A stretch of 64,000 nucleotides of DNA from Actinomadura sp. NAK00032 (GTDB lineage: Bacteria > Actinomycetota > Actinomycetes > Streptosporangiales > Streptosporangiaceae). The stretch spans positions 3,720,001 to 3,784,000 of the forward strand of contig NZ_CP054932.1 of NCBI RefSeq assembly GCF_013364275.1, in the 5' to 3' direction. Below are positions 17,059 to 30,600 of the stretch, piece after piece. The notes beneath the pieces were generated by a model. The model worked only from the letters and a program-made list of their open reading frames with translations, was not told the origin of the DNA and searched no databases. The position numbers and the translations under genes were made by a program. Position 1 is the first letter of the stretch. Every line of letters starts with the position of its first letter.

Positions 17059-17837
17059 CCACCGGGCTCGGCGAACTGCTGCCGGAGAGCCCGTACGTGT
17101 GGCGGGCGCGGCGGCCGGGGCACACCCGGCGCCTGGTCTGCTTCCCGCACGCGGGCGGCGGGGCCGCCTCCTACTCCGGATGGGCGGCGCTGCTGCCGCC
17201 CGGCGTCGACCTGGTCGCGGTGCAGCTCCCGGGCCGCCAGAACCGCATCGCCGAAGCGCCGTTCACCGAAGTCGCGCCGCTGGTCAACGTGCTCGTCCAC
17301 GCGCTGCGGCCGGTGCTCGCCGGCCCGCACGCGTTCTTCGGGCACTCCTGCGGCGCGGCGCTCGCCTACGAGCTGGCGCTGGCGCTGCGCGACCGCGGCC
17401 TGCCCGGGCCCGGCCACCTGTTCCTGTCCGCCCAGCCCGCGCCCGGCACCGGCGGCGTGCCGCCGATCCACGACCTGCCGGAGGACGCGTTCCGCGCGGA
17501 GATCGTCCGGCTCGGCGGGGTGGAGCCGGAGATCGCCGCCGACCCGGCCGTGATGGACGAGCTGCTGCCGCTGCTGCGCGCCGACTTCGCCCTGTGGGAA
17601 CGGCACACCCTGACCGCGGGCGCGCCGCTGGACTGCCCGATCACCGTGCTCGCCGGGACGTCCGACCCGCGCGCGCCCCGGCACACCCTCGCCGCCTGGC
17701 GGGACCGCACGACCGGGGCGTTCGCCACCCGGTTCCACGCGGGCGGCCACTTCTACTTCCTCGACGCGGCCGAAGAGCTGGTCGCGTTCCTCGGCGAGGC
17801 CACGCCGGCCCTCGGCAGCGACGGGAGGACGCCATGA
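17055..17837 (+). CDS. Type II thioesterase (core operon copy)
   Basis: A 260-residue alpha/beta hydrolase with CFPHAGGG (29-36), the GHSCG elbow (S98), a DP acid region near 205 and the His in HAGGHFYFLD. It overlaps both neighbours by four bases (ATGA at each end), so it is made in step with NRPS1 and NRPS2. Expected role: editing stalled or mis-acylated carriers, or moving the hydroxy acid or amino acid needed by the A-less carrier of NRPS1; the latter is speculative. Confidence 0.88.
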   Translation: MTTGLGELLPESPYVWRARRPGHTRRLVCFPHAGGGAASYSGWAALLPPGVDLVAVQLPGRQNRIAEAPFTEVAPLVNVLVHALRPVLAGPHAFFGHSCGAALAYELALALRDRGLPGPGHLFLSAQPAPGTGGVPPIHDLPEDAFRAEIVRLGGVEPEIAADPAVMDELLPLLRADFALWERHTLTAGAPLDCPITVLAGTSDPRAPRHTLAAWRDRTTGAFATRFHAGGHFYFLDAAEELVAFLGEATPALGSDGRTP

Positions 17838-20800
17838 CCGCACCCGAACCGATCGGCCCGGCGGCGCTGGACGGCATCGCCGCGGCGGCCCGCGCGGTCC
17901 CCGGCGTCGCCGACGCGGCCGCCGTCGTCCGCCGGGGCGTCCGACCGGCCGCGCCGGCCGCGCCGGCGCCACCCGCGCCGCCCGCCCGGGCCGCGGCCCC
18001 CGTCCCCGACCGGCCGCCCGCCGACCTGGACGGCGGCCCGCCGGCCGTCCCGGACGGCGCGCCCCGCACCCTCCAGGAGGCGCTGCGGGAGGCGGCGCGC
18101 CTCGCCCCCGGCAAGGGCACGGTCTACATCCGGCAGGGCCGCGAGGACGACTGGCAGTCCTATCCCGAGCTGCTGCGCGAGGCGGAGCGCGTCCTCGCCG
18201 GCCTGCGCGCGGCGGGCCTGCGTCCGGGCGACGCGGCGCTGTTCGCGTTCGCCGACAACCGCGCCTACATCACCGCCTTCTGGGGCTGCGTGCTCGGCGG
18301 GTTCCTGCCCACACCGGTCGCCGTCGCCCCGACCTACCAGCGGCCGAACGAGCCGAACCGCAAGCTGCGCAACGCGTGGAAGCTGCTCGGACGGCCCGTC
18401 CTCGTCACCGACACCGCGACCGCCGGCGCCCTCGCGGACGTCCGCGAGCTGTGGGACGAGCCGGACGTGCGCATCCTCACCGCCGACGACCTCCTCGCGC
18501 ACCCGCCCGACCGCGACTGGTTCCCCGCGGCGCCGGACGACCCCGTCCTGAACCTGCTCACGTCGGGCAGCACCGGGGTGCCGAAGTGCGTGCGGCACAC
18601 CAACGCGAGCGTCGCGGCGCGGTCCCTCGCCGTCGCCGCGCACTGCGGCCTGACCGAGGACGACGTGAGCCTGATCTGGATGCCGTTCGACCACGTCACG
18701 GTCGCCATGTACAACGTGCGGGACGTCTTCGCCCGCTGCCGCCACGTCAACGCCCGCACCGAGCACTTCCTCGCCGACCCGCTGCTCTGGCTGGAGTGGA
18801 TGGACGCCCACCGGGTGACGAACACCTGGGCGCCGAACTTCGCGTACGCGATGGTCAACGAGCTGGCCGGGGAGCTGCGCGGCCGCTCCCTCGACCTGTC
18901 GTGCGTCCGGGAGATGGTCAACGCGGGCGAGCCGGTGGTCGCCGCGACCAGCCACCGCTTCCTGGAGCTGCTCGCCCCGCACGGGCTGCGGCCGGACGCG
19001 ATGGTCCCCTGCTGGGGGATGTCGGAGACCTGCTCCGGCGTCACCTACACGCGGCAGAGCCGGGACGACCGGGCGGCGGGCACCGTCGCGGTCGACCCCG
19101 CCACCCTCGGCGGGGACATCCGCTACCTGGACCCGGGCGGCGAGCACGGGACCGTGCTGTCCACCGTGGGCGCGCCGATCCCCGGCGTCCGGCTGCGGGT
19201 GGTGGACGACGACGGCGGCGTGCTGCCCGAAGGGCGCGTCGGGGAGCTGCGCATCACCGGCGACACGATGATGGCCGGCTACCACGCGAACGCCGAGGCC
19301 GACCGGGACTCGTACGCCGCGGACGGCTGGTACCGCACCGGCGACCTGGCGTTCGTCCGGGACGGCGAGGTCGTCATCGCCGGGCGCAGGAAGGACCAGA
19401 TCATCGTGCGCGGCGTCAACCACCTCGCGCACGAGATCGAGAGCGTCGTCGCGCGGGTGGACGGGGTGCGGGTCACCTTCGTCGCCGCCGCCGGGCTGCG
19501 CGAGCCGGGCGCCGGCTCGGACCGGCTGGCGGTCTTCTTCGTGCCGGAGCGGTGGGCCGCGGCCGACCTCGCCCGGATCGCCGCCGACGTGCGGGCGGTG
19601 CTCGGCCGCGAGGCCGGGCTCGCCCCCGACCTGCTCGTGCCGGTCACGGCGGCGGAGTTCCCGAAGACCGGCAGCGGCAAGATCCAGCGGTCCGCGCTCG
19701 CCGACCGGCTGCGCGCCGGCGCGTTCGCGGACCGGGTGATCGGCACCGCCGGGGAACCGGCGGGCAGCGGGCTCGTCCGGCGGCAGTGGACACTCCTGCC
19801 GGCGGACGCGGACGCGGACGCGCCGGACGCCGGATCCGGCGCCCGGCTGGTCTTCGCCGCCGCGGACGACCTCCGGCGGCTGCGCGTCGACGGGCCGCTG
19901 CTCGCCGTGCACCGGGGCGACGCGTTCGCAGCGGACGGCCCCGGGCGGTACCGCGTCCGCGCGGACGACCGCGCGCAGGTGCGGCGCCTGCTGGAGGCGG
20001 TGACGGCCGAGCACGGACCGCCCGGCTCGATCGTGTTCGCGCTGCCGCTCTCCCTGGAAGGCGGCGTCGAGGAGCGGCTGGCGGCGGCCGCCGCCGAACT
20101 CACCGCGCTGATCGGCGCGCTCGCGGGCGGTGAGTCCGGCCGCCCGCCGGTGCTGGTGCTGACCCGCGGCGCGGTGCACGCCCGCGACGGAGACGCCGTG
20201 GACCTCGGTGTCTGCGCGCTCCCCGCGCTCGTCCGCACCGCCGCCGCGGAGGTGCCCGCGCTGCGCGTCCGGCAGCTCGACCTGCCGGCCGACCCGGACC
20301 GGTGGCCGGACGCGCTGCGCGCCGAGCGGACCGGCCGGGACCGGGACGGCGCGGTGGTCGCCGCGCGCGCCGGGCGCCGGTGGGCGCCGCGGCTGAGCCC
20401 CGTCCCCGAGGAGCCCGGCCCGGGGGAGCCGCCGGTCGTGCCGGGCGGGCGCTACCTGGTCACCGGCGGGCTCGGCGGGATCGCGCACGACCTGGCGGGC
20501 CACCTGGTGGCGGCGTACGGCGTCCGGCTGCTGCTCGCCGGCCGCTCGCCGGTCGGCGGCGCGGACGCCGACCGCGAGAAGGCCGGACGGCTCGCCGGGC
20601 TGCGCGCGCTCGGCGACGTCCGGTACCGGCGGCTCGACGTCGCCGACGCGGCGGCCCTGGAGTCCGCCGTGGCCGCGGCCGAGGCGGACTGGGGCGCCCC
20701 GCTCGACGGTGTCCTGCACCTCGCCGCCGCCGACCCGACCGGGCAGTGGGACCGGCTCGACCGGCACACGCTCGCCAACGAGACCGCTGGCACGTTCACC

Positions 20801-21697
20801 GCGCAGTTCCGCGCGAAGGTCGCGGGGACGCTCGCCGTGGCGCGGCTGCTCGACCGGCGGCCGGACGCGGCGCTGGTCCTGTTCGGCTCGGTCAACGGCG
20901 AGTTCGGCGGGCACTCGTTCGGCGCGTACGCGGCGGCCAGCGGGTTCCTCGCCGGGTTCGCCGACCACTGGCACCACGCGAGGGGCCGCCGCGTGCGGTG
21001 CCTGGCGTGGAGCATGTGGACCGGCGCCGGGGTGAACCGCGGCCGGCCGGCGGAGCCGGCGCGGCGGCGGGGCTTCCGCCCGCTCGGCCCGGACGAGGGC
21101 CTGCGGCTGTTCCTGGCGGCCCTCGCCGCGCCGCACCACTACCTGCTGCTCGGCCTCGACCTGGCCAACCCCGGGATCGTCGAGGAGCTGGCCCCGGACG
21201 CGGTGCGCGCCGGCGAGCTGCTGGTCGCCTACACGGGCGAGGCGGCGGCGGACGAGGTGCGCGCGGCCGTGGCGCCGCACGCCGCCGCATGCCCGGTGCC
21301 GGTCCGGGTGGTCGCGGTGCCTCGGGTGCCGAGGGACGCCGACGGCCGCGTCGACGCGGCCGTGCTGCTGCTCGACGCCGCGCCAGGCCGCGCGCGGCGG
21401 GTGTCCGCGCCGCCCGGCACCGACCTGGAGCGCCGGATCGCCGCGCTCTGGTCGGCCGCGCTCGACCGCCCGGCCGTCGGCCGCGACGACTCCTTCTTCG
21501 AGCTCGGCGGCAACTCCCTGCGCGCCACCCGGCTGCTCGCGCTGCTGGACGAGCGGCTCGCGGTCCGCCTGACGACGCAGGAGCTCTACGAGAACCCGAC
21601 CGTGGCGGGCGTGGCGGACATCGTGGCGGACACCGTCGCGGGCCGCCGCCGCCCCGGCGCGCGCGAAACGAGTCAGCGAGGAGCGCAGACGCAGTGA
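17834..21697 (+). CDS. NRPS2: FAAL-type acyl-AMP ligase - ketoreductase - carrier
   Basis: A 1287-residue protein from ATG 17834 (SD GGGAGGA, ATGA overlap). It begins with an Ala/Pro-rich linker of about 75 residues. An adenylation domain follows (about 80-620; [41 protein letters not shown]) that looks like fatty-acyl-AMP ligases rather than amino-acid A domains. A PKS-like NADPH ketoreductase comes next (about 870-1110; [11 protein letters not shown], catalytic Ser in [10 protein letters not shown], Tyr in YAAASGF), then a carrier domain (GGNSLRATR, about 1227). Such an order activates a keto acid and reduces it to a hydroxy acid on the enzyme, the usual way an ester enters a depsipeptide. 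There is no C domain, so the acid must go to the NRPS1 or NRPS3 condensation domain. The KR Asn of YxxxN is Ser. Confidence 0.88.
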   Translation: MTAPEPIGPAALDGIAAAARAVPGVADAAAVVRRGVRPAAPAAPAPPAPPARAAAPVPDRPPADLDGGPPAVPDGAPRTLQEALREAARLAPGKGTVYIRQGREDDWQSYPELLREAERVLAGLRAAGLRPGDAALFAFADNRAYITAFWGCVLGGFLPTPVAVAPTYQRPNEPNRKLRNAWKLLGRPVLVTDTATAGALADVRELWDEPDVRILTADDLLAHPPDRDWFPAAPDDPVLNLLTSGSTGVPKCVRHTNASVAARSLAVAAHCGLTEDDVSLIWMPFDHVTVAMYNVRDVFARCRHVNARTEHFLADPLLWLEWMDAHRVTNTWAPNFAYAMVNELAGELRGRSLDLSCVREMVNAGEPVVAATSHRFLELLAPHGLRPDAMVPCWGMSETCSGVTYTRQSRDDRAAGTVAVDPATLGGDIRYLDPGGEHGTVLSTVGAPIPGVRLRVVDDDGGVLPEGRVGELRITGDTMMAGYHANAEADRDSYAADGWYRTGDLAFVRDGEVVIAGRRKDQIIVRGVNHLAHEIESVVARVDGVRVTFVAAAGLREPGAGSDRLAVFFVPERWAAADLARIAADVRAVLGREAGLAPDLLVPVTAAEFPKTGSGKIQRSALADRLRAGAFADRVIGTAGEPAGSGLVRRQWTLLPADADADAPDAGSGARLVFAAADDLRRLRVDGPLLAVHRGDAFAADGPGRYRVRADDRAQVRRLLEAVTAEHGPPGSIVFALPLSLEGGVEERLAAAAAELTALIGALAGGESGRPPVLVLTRGAVHARDGDAVDLGVCALPALVRTAAAEVPALRVRQLDLPADPDRWPDALRAERTGRDRDGAVVAARAGRRWAPRLSPVPEEPGPGEPPVVPGGRYLVTGGLGGIAHDLAGHLVAAYGVRLLLAGRSPVGGADADREKAGRLAGLRALGDVRYRRLDVADAAALESAVAAAEADWGAPLDGVLHLAAADPTGQWDRLDRHTLANETAGTFTAQFRAKVAGTLAVARLLDRRPDAALVLFGSVNGEFGGHSFGAYAAASGFLAGFADHWHHARGRRVRCLAWSMWTGAGVNRGRPAEPARRRGFRPLGPDEGLRLFLAALAAPHHYLLLGLDLANPGIVEELAPDAVRAGELLVAYTGEAAADEVRAAVAPHAAACPVPVRVVAVPRVPRDADGRVDAAVLLLDAAPGRARRVSAPPGTDLERRIAALWSAALDRPAVGRDDSFFELGGNSLRATRLLALLDERLAVRLTTQELYENPTVAGVADIVADTVAGRRRPGARETSQRGAQTQ

Positions 21698-24600
21698 CCC
21701 CCATCTCCTTCGCCCAGCGCCGGCTGTGGTTCATCGACCGGCTGGACGGCCCGTCGGCGGTCTACAACGTGCCCTTCCTGGTGCGGTTCCGCGGCGACCT
21801 CGACGTCGACGCCCTGCGCGCCGCGCTGCGCGACGTCGTCGTCCGGCACGAGAGCCTGCGCACGGTGTTCGCCGAGGACGCGGCCGGCTCGCCGGAGCAG
21901 CGGGTCGTCCCGCCGGACGCGCTCGACCTGCCCGTCGCGGTGGTGGAGACGGGCGCCGCCGCCGTGGACGCGGCGGTGGCCGAGGCCGCGGCGCACCGGT
22001 TCGACCTGTCCGCCGACGTCCCGGTGCACGCCCGCGTGCTGCGGACCGGGCCGGGGGAGCACGTGCTCGTCCTGGTGATCCACCACGTGGCCGTGGACGG
22101 GGAGTCCGCCGTGCCGCTGGCCCGCGACCTCGCGGCCGCCTACACCGCCCGGCACGGCGGCCGCGCCCCGGACTGGCCCGAGCTGCCCGTCCAGTACCGC
22201 GACTACACGCTGTGGCAGCGCGAAATGCTCGGCGACGAGGACGACCCGGACAGCCGGCTCGCCACCCAGCTCCGCTACTGGAAGGACGAGCTCGCCGGGG
22301 CCCCCGAGCGGCTGCGGCTGCCGGCCGACCGGCCGCGTCCCGCGCGGGCGAGCCACCGGGGCGACGTCGTGCACGTCGAGATCGACGCCGGCCTCGCCGC
22401 CGCCGTCGAGGAACTGGCCAGGGCCCGGGGCATGAGCACGGCCATGGTGGCGCAGGCCGCGCTCGCCGTGCTGCTCTCCCACCTGGGCGCGGGCGAGGAC
22501 GTCACGATCGGCGCGACCGTCGCGGGCCGCACCGAGGAGGAGCTGGCCGACCTGGTCGGGTTCTTCGTCAACACCTGGGTGCTGCGGGTCGGCCTGTCCG
22601 GCGACACGCCGCTGGAGGTGCTGCTGGACCGGGTCCGCGAGCGGGCCCTCGGCGCCTACGACAACCAGGACGCGCCGTTCGAGCGGGTCGTCGAGGCGGT
22701 GAACCCCGAGCGCTCCACCGCCCACCACCCGCTGTTCCAGGTGATGTTCAGCTGGCAGACTGACTCCCGCGTCGCACTCGACGTCCCCGCCGCGACCGCG
22801 ACGCTGGAGGCCGTGGGGACCGGCACCGCGAAGTTCGACCTGGAGTTCAACTTCACCGCCGACCCGGACGGCCGCGGCCTGCGCTGCCGCCTGGAGTACG
22901 CGACCGACCTGTTCGACCGCGGCACCGCCGAGCGGATGGGGGAGCGGCTGGTGCGGGTGCTACGCCGGATCACCGCCGACCCCACCGCGCCGGCCGGCGC
23001 GGTGGACGTGCTCGCCGCCGACGAGCGCGACCTGCTGGCCCGCTGGAACGACACCACCGCGCCGGCGCCCGAGGCGACCGTCCCCGGCCTGTTCGAGCGG
23101 CGGGCCGCCGCGACGCCGGACGCCGTGGCCGTCGTCTCGGCGGGCCGGGAGCTGACCTACCGGCAGGTCGGCGAGCGCGCGGACCGGCTGGCGCGGGAGC
23201 TGGCCCGGCGGGGCGCCCGCCCGGAGACGCTCGTCGGCCTCGCCCTGCCGAGGTCCGCCGACCTGGTGGTCGCGCTGCTGGCGATCCTGAAGTCCGGCGC
23301 CGGCTACGTGCCCATCGATCCGCGCTACCCGAGCACGCGGCTGGAGCACATGCTCACCGAGGCGCGGCCCCTGTTCCTGCTGACCGACCGGGAGACCGCC
23401 GGCACCCTGCCGCACGCCGGCGTGCCCACGCTGCACCTGGACGATCTCGACCTCGAAGGCCCGGCGGCCGGCGAGCCGGGGGACGCGCCCGTCCCGCCGC
23501 GGCCGCACAACGTCGCCTACGTGCTCTACACCTCCGGCTCCACCGGCGTCCCGAAGGGCGTCGCGATCACGCACCGGGGCGTGGTGAACGGCGTGACCAG
23601 TCTCGCCGAGACGGTCGGGCTCCGGCCGGGCACGCGGATGCTCGCCGGGACCTCGGTCGGCTTCGACGTGTCGGTGTTCGAGATCGTCACGACGCTCGCC
23701 GCGGGCGGCACCGTCGAGGTCGTCCGCGACGTGCTCGAACTGGGCGAGCGGGACGGCTGGCGGGGCGGCGTGGTCAGCACCGTGCCGTCGGTGTTCGCCG
23801 GGCTGGTCGACCGGCTCGACCCGCGCACCGCGATGGACGGGCTGGTCTTCGCGGGCGAGGCGCTGCCCGCGTGGCTGGTGCGCCGTGTCCGCGAGGCGTT
23901 CCCGGGCGTCCGGGTCGTCAACGCCTACGGGCAGAGCGAGAGCTTCTACGCCACCGCCCACGTCGTCGACGGCCCGCTCCCGGAGGACGCGGCGGCGGGC
24001 ACGCCGATCGGGACGCCGCTCGCCAACATGCGCGCCCACGTGCTCGGGCCGGGGCTCGCGCCCGTCCCGCCGGGCGTCGTCGGCGAGCTGTACGTCGGCG
24101 GCGAGGTCGGCCGCGGCTACCACGGCCGCGCCGCGATGACCGCCGAGCGGTTCGTCGCCGACCCGTTCGGGCCGCCCGGGCAGCGCATGTACCGCACCGG
24201 CGACCTCGCGCGGTGGACCGCCGGCGGCCGGCTGGAGTACGCCGGACGCGACGACGCGCAGCTCAAGGTCCGCGGGTTCCGGATCGAGGCGGGCGAGGTC
24301 GAGGCCGTGCTGACCGCGCACCCCGGCGTCGCGCAGGCCGTGGTGGCGACGCACGACCTGCCGGCCGGCCGGCACCTGGTCGGCTACGTCGTCCCGGCCG
24401 GGCGGCCCGGCGGCGCGGGCGGCGGGCGGCACGACAACGTCGACCTGACCGCCGGGGTGTCGGCCGCCGAGCTGCGCGGCTTCGTCACCGAGCGGCTCCC
24501 GGAGTTCATGGTCCCGTCCGTGTTCGTCGTGCTGGACCGGCTGCCGCTCACCCCGACCGGCAAGCTGGACCGGGCGGCGCTGCCCGCCCCCGCGTTCACC

Positions 24601-27600
24601 GGCGGCGCGTACCGCGCCCCGCGCACGCCCGGGGAGGAGGTCCTCGCCGGGGTGTACGCCGAGGTGCTGGGCCTGGACCGGGTCGGCGTGGACGACGACT
24701 TCTTCTCCCGCGGCGGCGACAGCATCCGGTCGATCCAGGTCGTGACGCGGGCGCGGGCGCACGGGATCGAGCTGACCCCGCGTCAGGTGTTCCAGGGCCG
24801 CACCGTCGCCCGGCTGGCCGAGCTCGCGGCCGCCGGGACGGGGGAGGAGCGCGCCCTGGCCGAGCTGGCCGGCGGCGGCGTCGGCCTCACGCCGCTGCTG
24901 CCGATCGGCCGCTTCCTGATGGAGCTGGGCGGCGGCGTCGACCGGTTCTCCATGTCGGCGGTCGTGGACCTGCCGGACGGCATCGACCAGCCCGGGCTGC
25001 TCGCCGTGCTGGCCGCCGTCCTGGACCGGCACGACGCGCTGCGGTCCACGCTCGTGCCCGAGGGCCTGCGCGTCGCCCCGCCCGGCTCGGTGCCCGCCGG
25101 GGCGCTGCTGCGCCGCGTCCCGTGGAAGGACGACTGGGACGAGACCGCCCCCGCCGAGCTGGACGCCGCCACCGGGCGGCTCGACCCGGCCGCCGGGACG
25201 ATGGCGCAGTTCGTCTGGTTCGACCGCGCCGACGGCCCCGGGCGGCTGCTGATCGTCCTGCACCACCTGGTCGTGGACGGCGTGTCCTGGCGCATCCTGC
25301 TCCCGGACCTGGCGTCGGCGTGGGAGCAGGTCCGCGACGGCCGCACCCCGGAACTGCCGGAGACCGGCACGTCGCTGCGGCGGTGGGCGCACGCGCTCGC
25401 CGCGGAGGCGGCCGGGCGCGCCGCCGAGATGCCGCTGTGGCGCTCGATCGCGGACGGCCCGGACCCGCTGCTCGGGAAGCGCCGCCGCGACCCGGCGGTG
25501 GACGTCGCGTCCACCGTCCGGCACCACTGGGTGCGGGTGCCCGCGCCGGTCACCGAGGCGGTGCTGACCGCCGTGCCCGAGGCGTTCCACGGCGGCGCGG
25601 CCGACGGCCTGCTGGCCGCGCTCGCGCTGGCGGTCGCGCGGATGCGGCGGGCCCGCGGGGTGGACGAGCCGTCGCTGCTGGTCCGGCTGGAGGGCCACGG
25701 CCGCGAGGAGGACGCCGTGCCCGGCGCGGACCTGTCCCGCACGGTCGGCTGGTTCACCAGCATGTACCCGGTCCGCCTGGACACCGCCGGGGCCGACCTC
25801 GACGACGCCTTCGCCGGCGGCGCCGCGGCGGGCCGCGCCGTGAAGGCCGTCAAGGAGCAGCTGCTCCGCATCCCCGACAAGGGCATCGGCTACGGCATGC
25901 TGCGGTACCTCAACGCGGAGACCGCGGCCGAGCTGGCGGACCTGCCGAGCGGCCAGATCGCCTTCAACTACGTGGGGCGCTTCGCCGCCTCCGACACCCC
26001 CGAGCACCTGCGCGGCCTCGGCTTCACCCGCGCCCCGGGCGCCGACGAGCTGATCGCCGCGCCCGACCCCGACCTGCCCGCGCTGTCGTCGCTGGACGTC
26101 AACTGCCTGGTCACCGACACCGCCGAGGGCCCGCGGCTGGCCGCGCGGTTCAGCTTCCCGGAGGGGGTGCTCGACGAGGCCGACGTGCGCGAGCTGGCGG
26201 ACCTGTGGCGTGCCGCGCTCGAAGGCATCGCCCGGCACGCCGCCGGGCCGGGCGCGGGCGGCCTGACGCCCTCGGACGTGCCGCTGGCGGGCACCACGCA
26301 GGACCAGATCGAGGAGTGGGAGCGGCGCTACGGCGGCCTCACCGACATCTGGCCGCTCACCCCGCTCCAGTCCGGGCTGCTGTTCCACGCGATGCTCGCC
26401 GGGGACGACTTCGACCCGTACCACGTCCAGCTCGTCCTGCACCTGTCCGGGGCGGCCGACCCGGACCGGCTGCGCGCGGCCGGCCAGGCGCTGCTCGACC
26501 GGCATCCGAACCTGCGCGCCGCGTTCGTCCCGACCGGCGAGGGCGACCACGTGCAGGTCGTGCCGCGGCGCGTCGAGCTGCCCTGGCGGCACCTGGACCT
26601 CACCGGCGCCGCGGACCCGGACGCGGAGCTGGCCCGCTTCCTGGAGCAGGACCGGGCCGCCTACTTCGCCCTCGCCGCCCCGCCGCTGCTGCGGCTGTCG
26701 CTCGCGACCCTCGGGCCCGGCCGCGCCGAGCTGGTCTTCACCGCCCACCACGTGCTGTTCGACGGCTGGTCGGTGCCGCTGCTGCTGCGCGACCTGCTGC
26801 GGCTCTACGGCACCGGGGGCGACGCCTCGGCGCTGCCCCGCGTCCGCGGCTACCGCGAGTTCCTGGAGTGGCGCGACCGGCAGGACGGCGCGGCCGCCGC
26901 GCGGGCCTGGGCGGACGCCCTCGACGGCGTCGACGAGCCGACCCTGCTCGCGCCCGCCGCGTCCGCCGTCAACGCCGCCGACGTCGGGCAGGTGGACGTG
27001 CCGCTGCCGCCGGACCTGGTCCGCGCCCTGTCGCGGCGCACCGCCGAGCTCGGCGTCACGCTGAACACGCTCGTCCAGGGCTCCTGGGCGGTGCTGCTCG
27101 GCCGCCTGACCGGGCGCCGGGACGTCACGTTCGGCGCGACCGTCTCGGGCCGCCCGCCCGCGATCCCGGACGTGGACGGCATGGTGGGCCTGTTCATCAA
27201 CACCCTGCCCGTCCGGGTCCGCTGCGCGCCCGCCGAGACCTTCGCCGCACTGCTCACCCGCGTGCAGGACGACCAGGCCGCGCTGCTGGACCACCAGCAC
27301 CGCTCGCTCGGCGACATCCAGCACGCCACCGGGCTGCCGCGGCTGTTCGACACGTTCGTGGTGTTCGAGTCGTACCCGATCGACCACGTCGGGCTGAGCG
27401 AGGCCAACGCGGGCACCGAGCTGGCCGTCACCGGCCTCACCCCGTACGGCGGCTCGCACTACCCGCTCGCGGTGGTCGCGGACGCCGACCCGCAGCTGAA
27501 GATCGTCCTGCAGTACCAGCGGCACGTGTTCCAGCCGGAGGCCGTGACCGGGATCGCGGACCGGTTCCGCCGCGTCCTGCAGCAGTTCGCCGAGGACCCG

Positions 27601-30600
27601 GACCTGCCGCTCGGCCGGATCGACGTGCTCGACCCGGCCGAGCGGGAGCTGGTGGTCGAGCGGTGGAACGACACCGCGCGGCCCGTCCCGGCCACGACGC
27701 TCGCCGCGCTGGTCGCCGGGCAGGCCGCCCGCACGCCGGACGCGGCCGCCGTGCTGTTCGAGGGCGCCGAGCTGAGCTACGCCGACCTCGACGCCCGCGC
27801 CGACCGGCTCGCCGCGCGGCTGGCGGCGCGCGGCGCGGGGCCGGAATCCGTGGTCGCGGTGATGGTGCCGCGCTCGGCGGAGACGGTCGTGGCGCTGCTC
27901 GCCGTCCTCAAGGCGGGCGCGGCGTACCTGCCGGTCGATCCGGAGCACCCGGCCGGCCGGATCGCGTTCCTGTACGAGGACGCCCGCCCGCTGGTCACCG
28001 TCGCCGCCGAGGGCGCGCCCGTGCCGGACGGCGCCGCCCGCATCGCCGTCGACGAGCCCGGCGGCCCCGGCGACCCCGGCGACCCCGGGACGGTCGTCCC
28101 GCCGTCGCCCGCGAACCCGGCGTACGTGATCTACACCTCCGGCTCGACCGGCCGCCCCAAAGGCGTGGCCGTCCCGCACTCGGCGATCGTGAACCGGCTG
28201 CTGTGGATGCGCGACCACTACGCCGTCACCGCCGCCGACCGGATCCTGCAGAAGACGCCGCTCGGCTTCGACGTCTCGGTCTGGGAGCTGTTCCTGCCGC
28301 TGGTGTCCGGCGCGACGCTGGTGGTCGCCCGCCCCGACGGCCACCGCGACCCCGCCTACCTGGCCTCGGCGATCCAGCGGGCCGGCGTGACGATGGCCCA
28401 CTTCGTGCCGTCCATGCTGCAGGACTTCCTCCAGGACCCGGCGGCGCGCGGCTGCACGACCCTGCGCGAGGTGGTGTGCAGCGGCGAGGCCCTGGCACCG
28501 CACCTGCGCGACCGGTACCACCGGGTCCTGCGCGCCCGGCTGAACAACCTCTACGGCCCGACCGAGGCCGCCGTGGACGTCACCGCCGCGCACTGCCCGC
28601 CCGGCGCGGACGGTCCGGTCACCATCGGCGGGCCCGTGTGGAACACCCGGACCTACGTGCTGGACGACCGGCTCGCGCCCGTCCCGCCGGGCGTCGCGGG
28701 CGAGCTGTACCTCGCCGGGCCCCAGCTCGCGCGCGGCTACGTCCACCGGCCCGGGCCGACCGCCGAGCGGTTCACGGCCGACCCGTTCGGCGCGCCCGGC
28801 GACCGGATGTACCGCACCGGGGACGTGGTCCGCTGGGACCACCGCGGCGAACTGGAGTACCTCGGCCGCGACGACCAGCAGCTCAAGATCCGCGGCCAGC
28901 GGGTGGAGCCCGGCGAGATCGAGGGCGTGCTCGCGGACCATCCGGGCGCCGCCCGGTCCGCGGTCGTCGCCCGCGACGCCGCGGGCGGTCCGCGCCTGGT
29001 CGCCTACGTCGTCCCCGAGGACGGCGCCGCGCGGGCGGTGGCGACCCTCGCCCGGATGCGCCGCGAGGGCCGCCTGGACGGCCGCGAGCTGCACGAACTC
29101 CCGGACGGCAGGCTCGTGTGCGCGCGCAACCGGTCGAACACCACGTTCCTCTACGACGAGATCTTCGTCCGGAACGAGTACCTGCGGGCGGGCGTGACCC
29201 TGCCCGCGGGCGCCCGCGTGGTGGACGTCGGCGGCCACGTCGGGATGTTCTCGCTGTTCGTCGCCGAGCGGCGGCCGGACTGCCGGATCCTCGCCGTCGA
29301 GCCGATCCCCGAGCTGGCCCGGATGTTCGCGCTGAACGCCGAGCTGCACGGCATCGACGCCGCCGTCACCGCGTGCGGCCTCGCCGCCGAGCCCGGCCGG
29401 GCCGAGTTCACCTACTACCCGGACCTGTCGATCCTGTCCGGGCGCTTCGCCGACGAACGCGAGGAGCGCCACATGCTGGAACAGGTCATCGGCAACGACC
29501 CGGAGCTGGCCGGGCTCGACGGCGCCGCGCGCGCCGAGCTGCTCACCGAGCGGCTGCGCGGCGAGCGCGTCGAGGTCGAGCTGCGCACCCTGTCCGAGCT
29601 GATCCGCGAGCACGCGCTGCCCGTGATCGACCTGCTGAAGGTGGACGCGGAGAAGAGCGAACTGGACGTGCTGCGCGGCGTCGACGCCGAGCACTGGCCG
29701 ATCATCAGGCAGGTCGTCGCCGAGGTCCACGACATCGACGGCCGGCTCGAGGTCGTGGTCGCGATGCTGCGCGGCCACGGCTTCCGCACCGGCGTGACCG
29801 CGTCGGACGACCTGGCCGGGACGGGCATGTACTCCGTCCACGCCGTCCGCCCGGAGGCCGCGGGCGAACCGGCGCTCGAAGCCGTCCCGGACGGGCAGCG
29901 CTGGTTCAACGCCAGGAGCCTCGCGGACGACCTGCGCGAGCACGCGGCCGCCCGGCTGCCCGGCTTCATGGTCCCGTCCGCGTTCGTGCCGGTGGACCGG
30001 CTGCCGCTGACCGCCAGCGGCAAGCTCGACCGGGCCGCGCTGCCCGCGCCCGAGCCGGACGCGGGCACCGGACGCGGCCCGCGCACACCGCGCGAGGAGC
30101 TGCTCTGCCGGCTGTTCGCCGACGTGCTCGGCGTGGAGCGCGTCGGCATCGACGACGACTTCGCCGCGCTCGGCGGCCACTCGCTGCTCGCCACCCGGCT
30201 GGTCGGCCGGATCCGCACCGCGCTCGGCGTGGACGTGCCGATCCGCGTGGTCTTCGACGCGCCGACGGTCGCCGAGCTGGTGCGGCGGCTGCCCACCGGG
30301 CCGTCGGAGCGGCCGCCGCTGCGGCGCGCCGAGCCGCGTCCCGAGCGGGTCCCGCTGTCGGCCGCCCAGCACCGCCTCTGGTTCGCGCACCGGTTCGACG
30401 GGCCGTCCGCGACCTACAACGTGCCGCTGGTGCTGCGGCTGTCCGGCGCGCTGGACGTGCCGGCGCTGCGCGCCGCGCTGCACGACGTGGTGGCGCGGCA
30501 CGAGAGCCTGCGCACGCTGGTCGGGGAGGACGAGAACGCCGTCCCGTACCAGCGGATCCTGCCCGCGGGCGAGGTGCGGCTCGACGTCCCGCTCGTGGAC

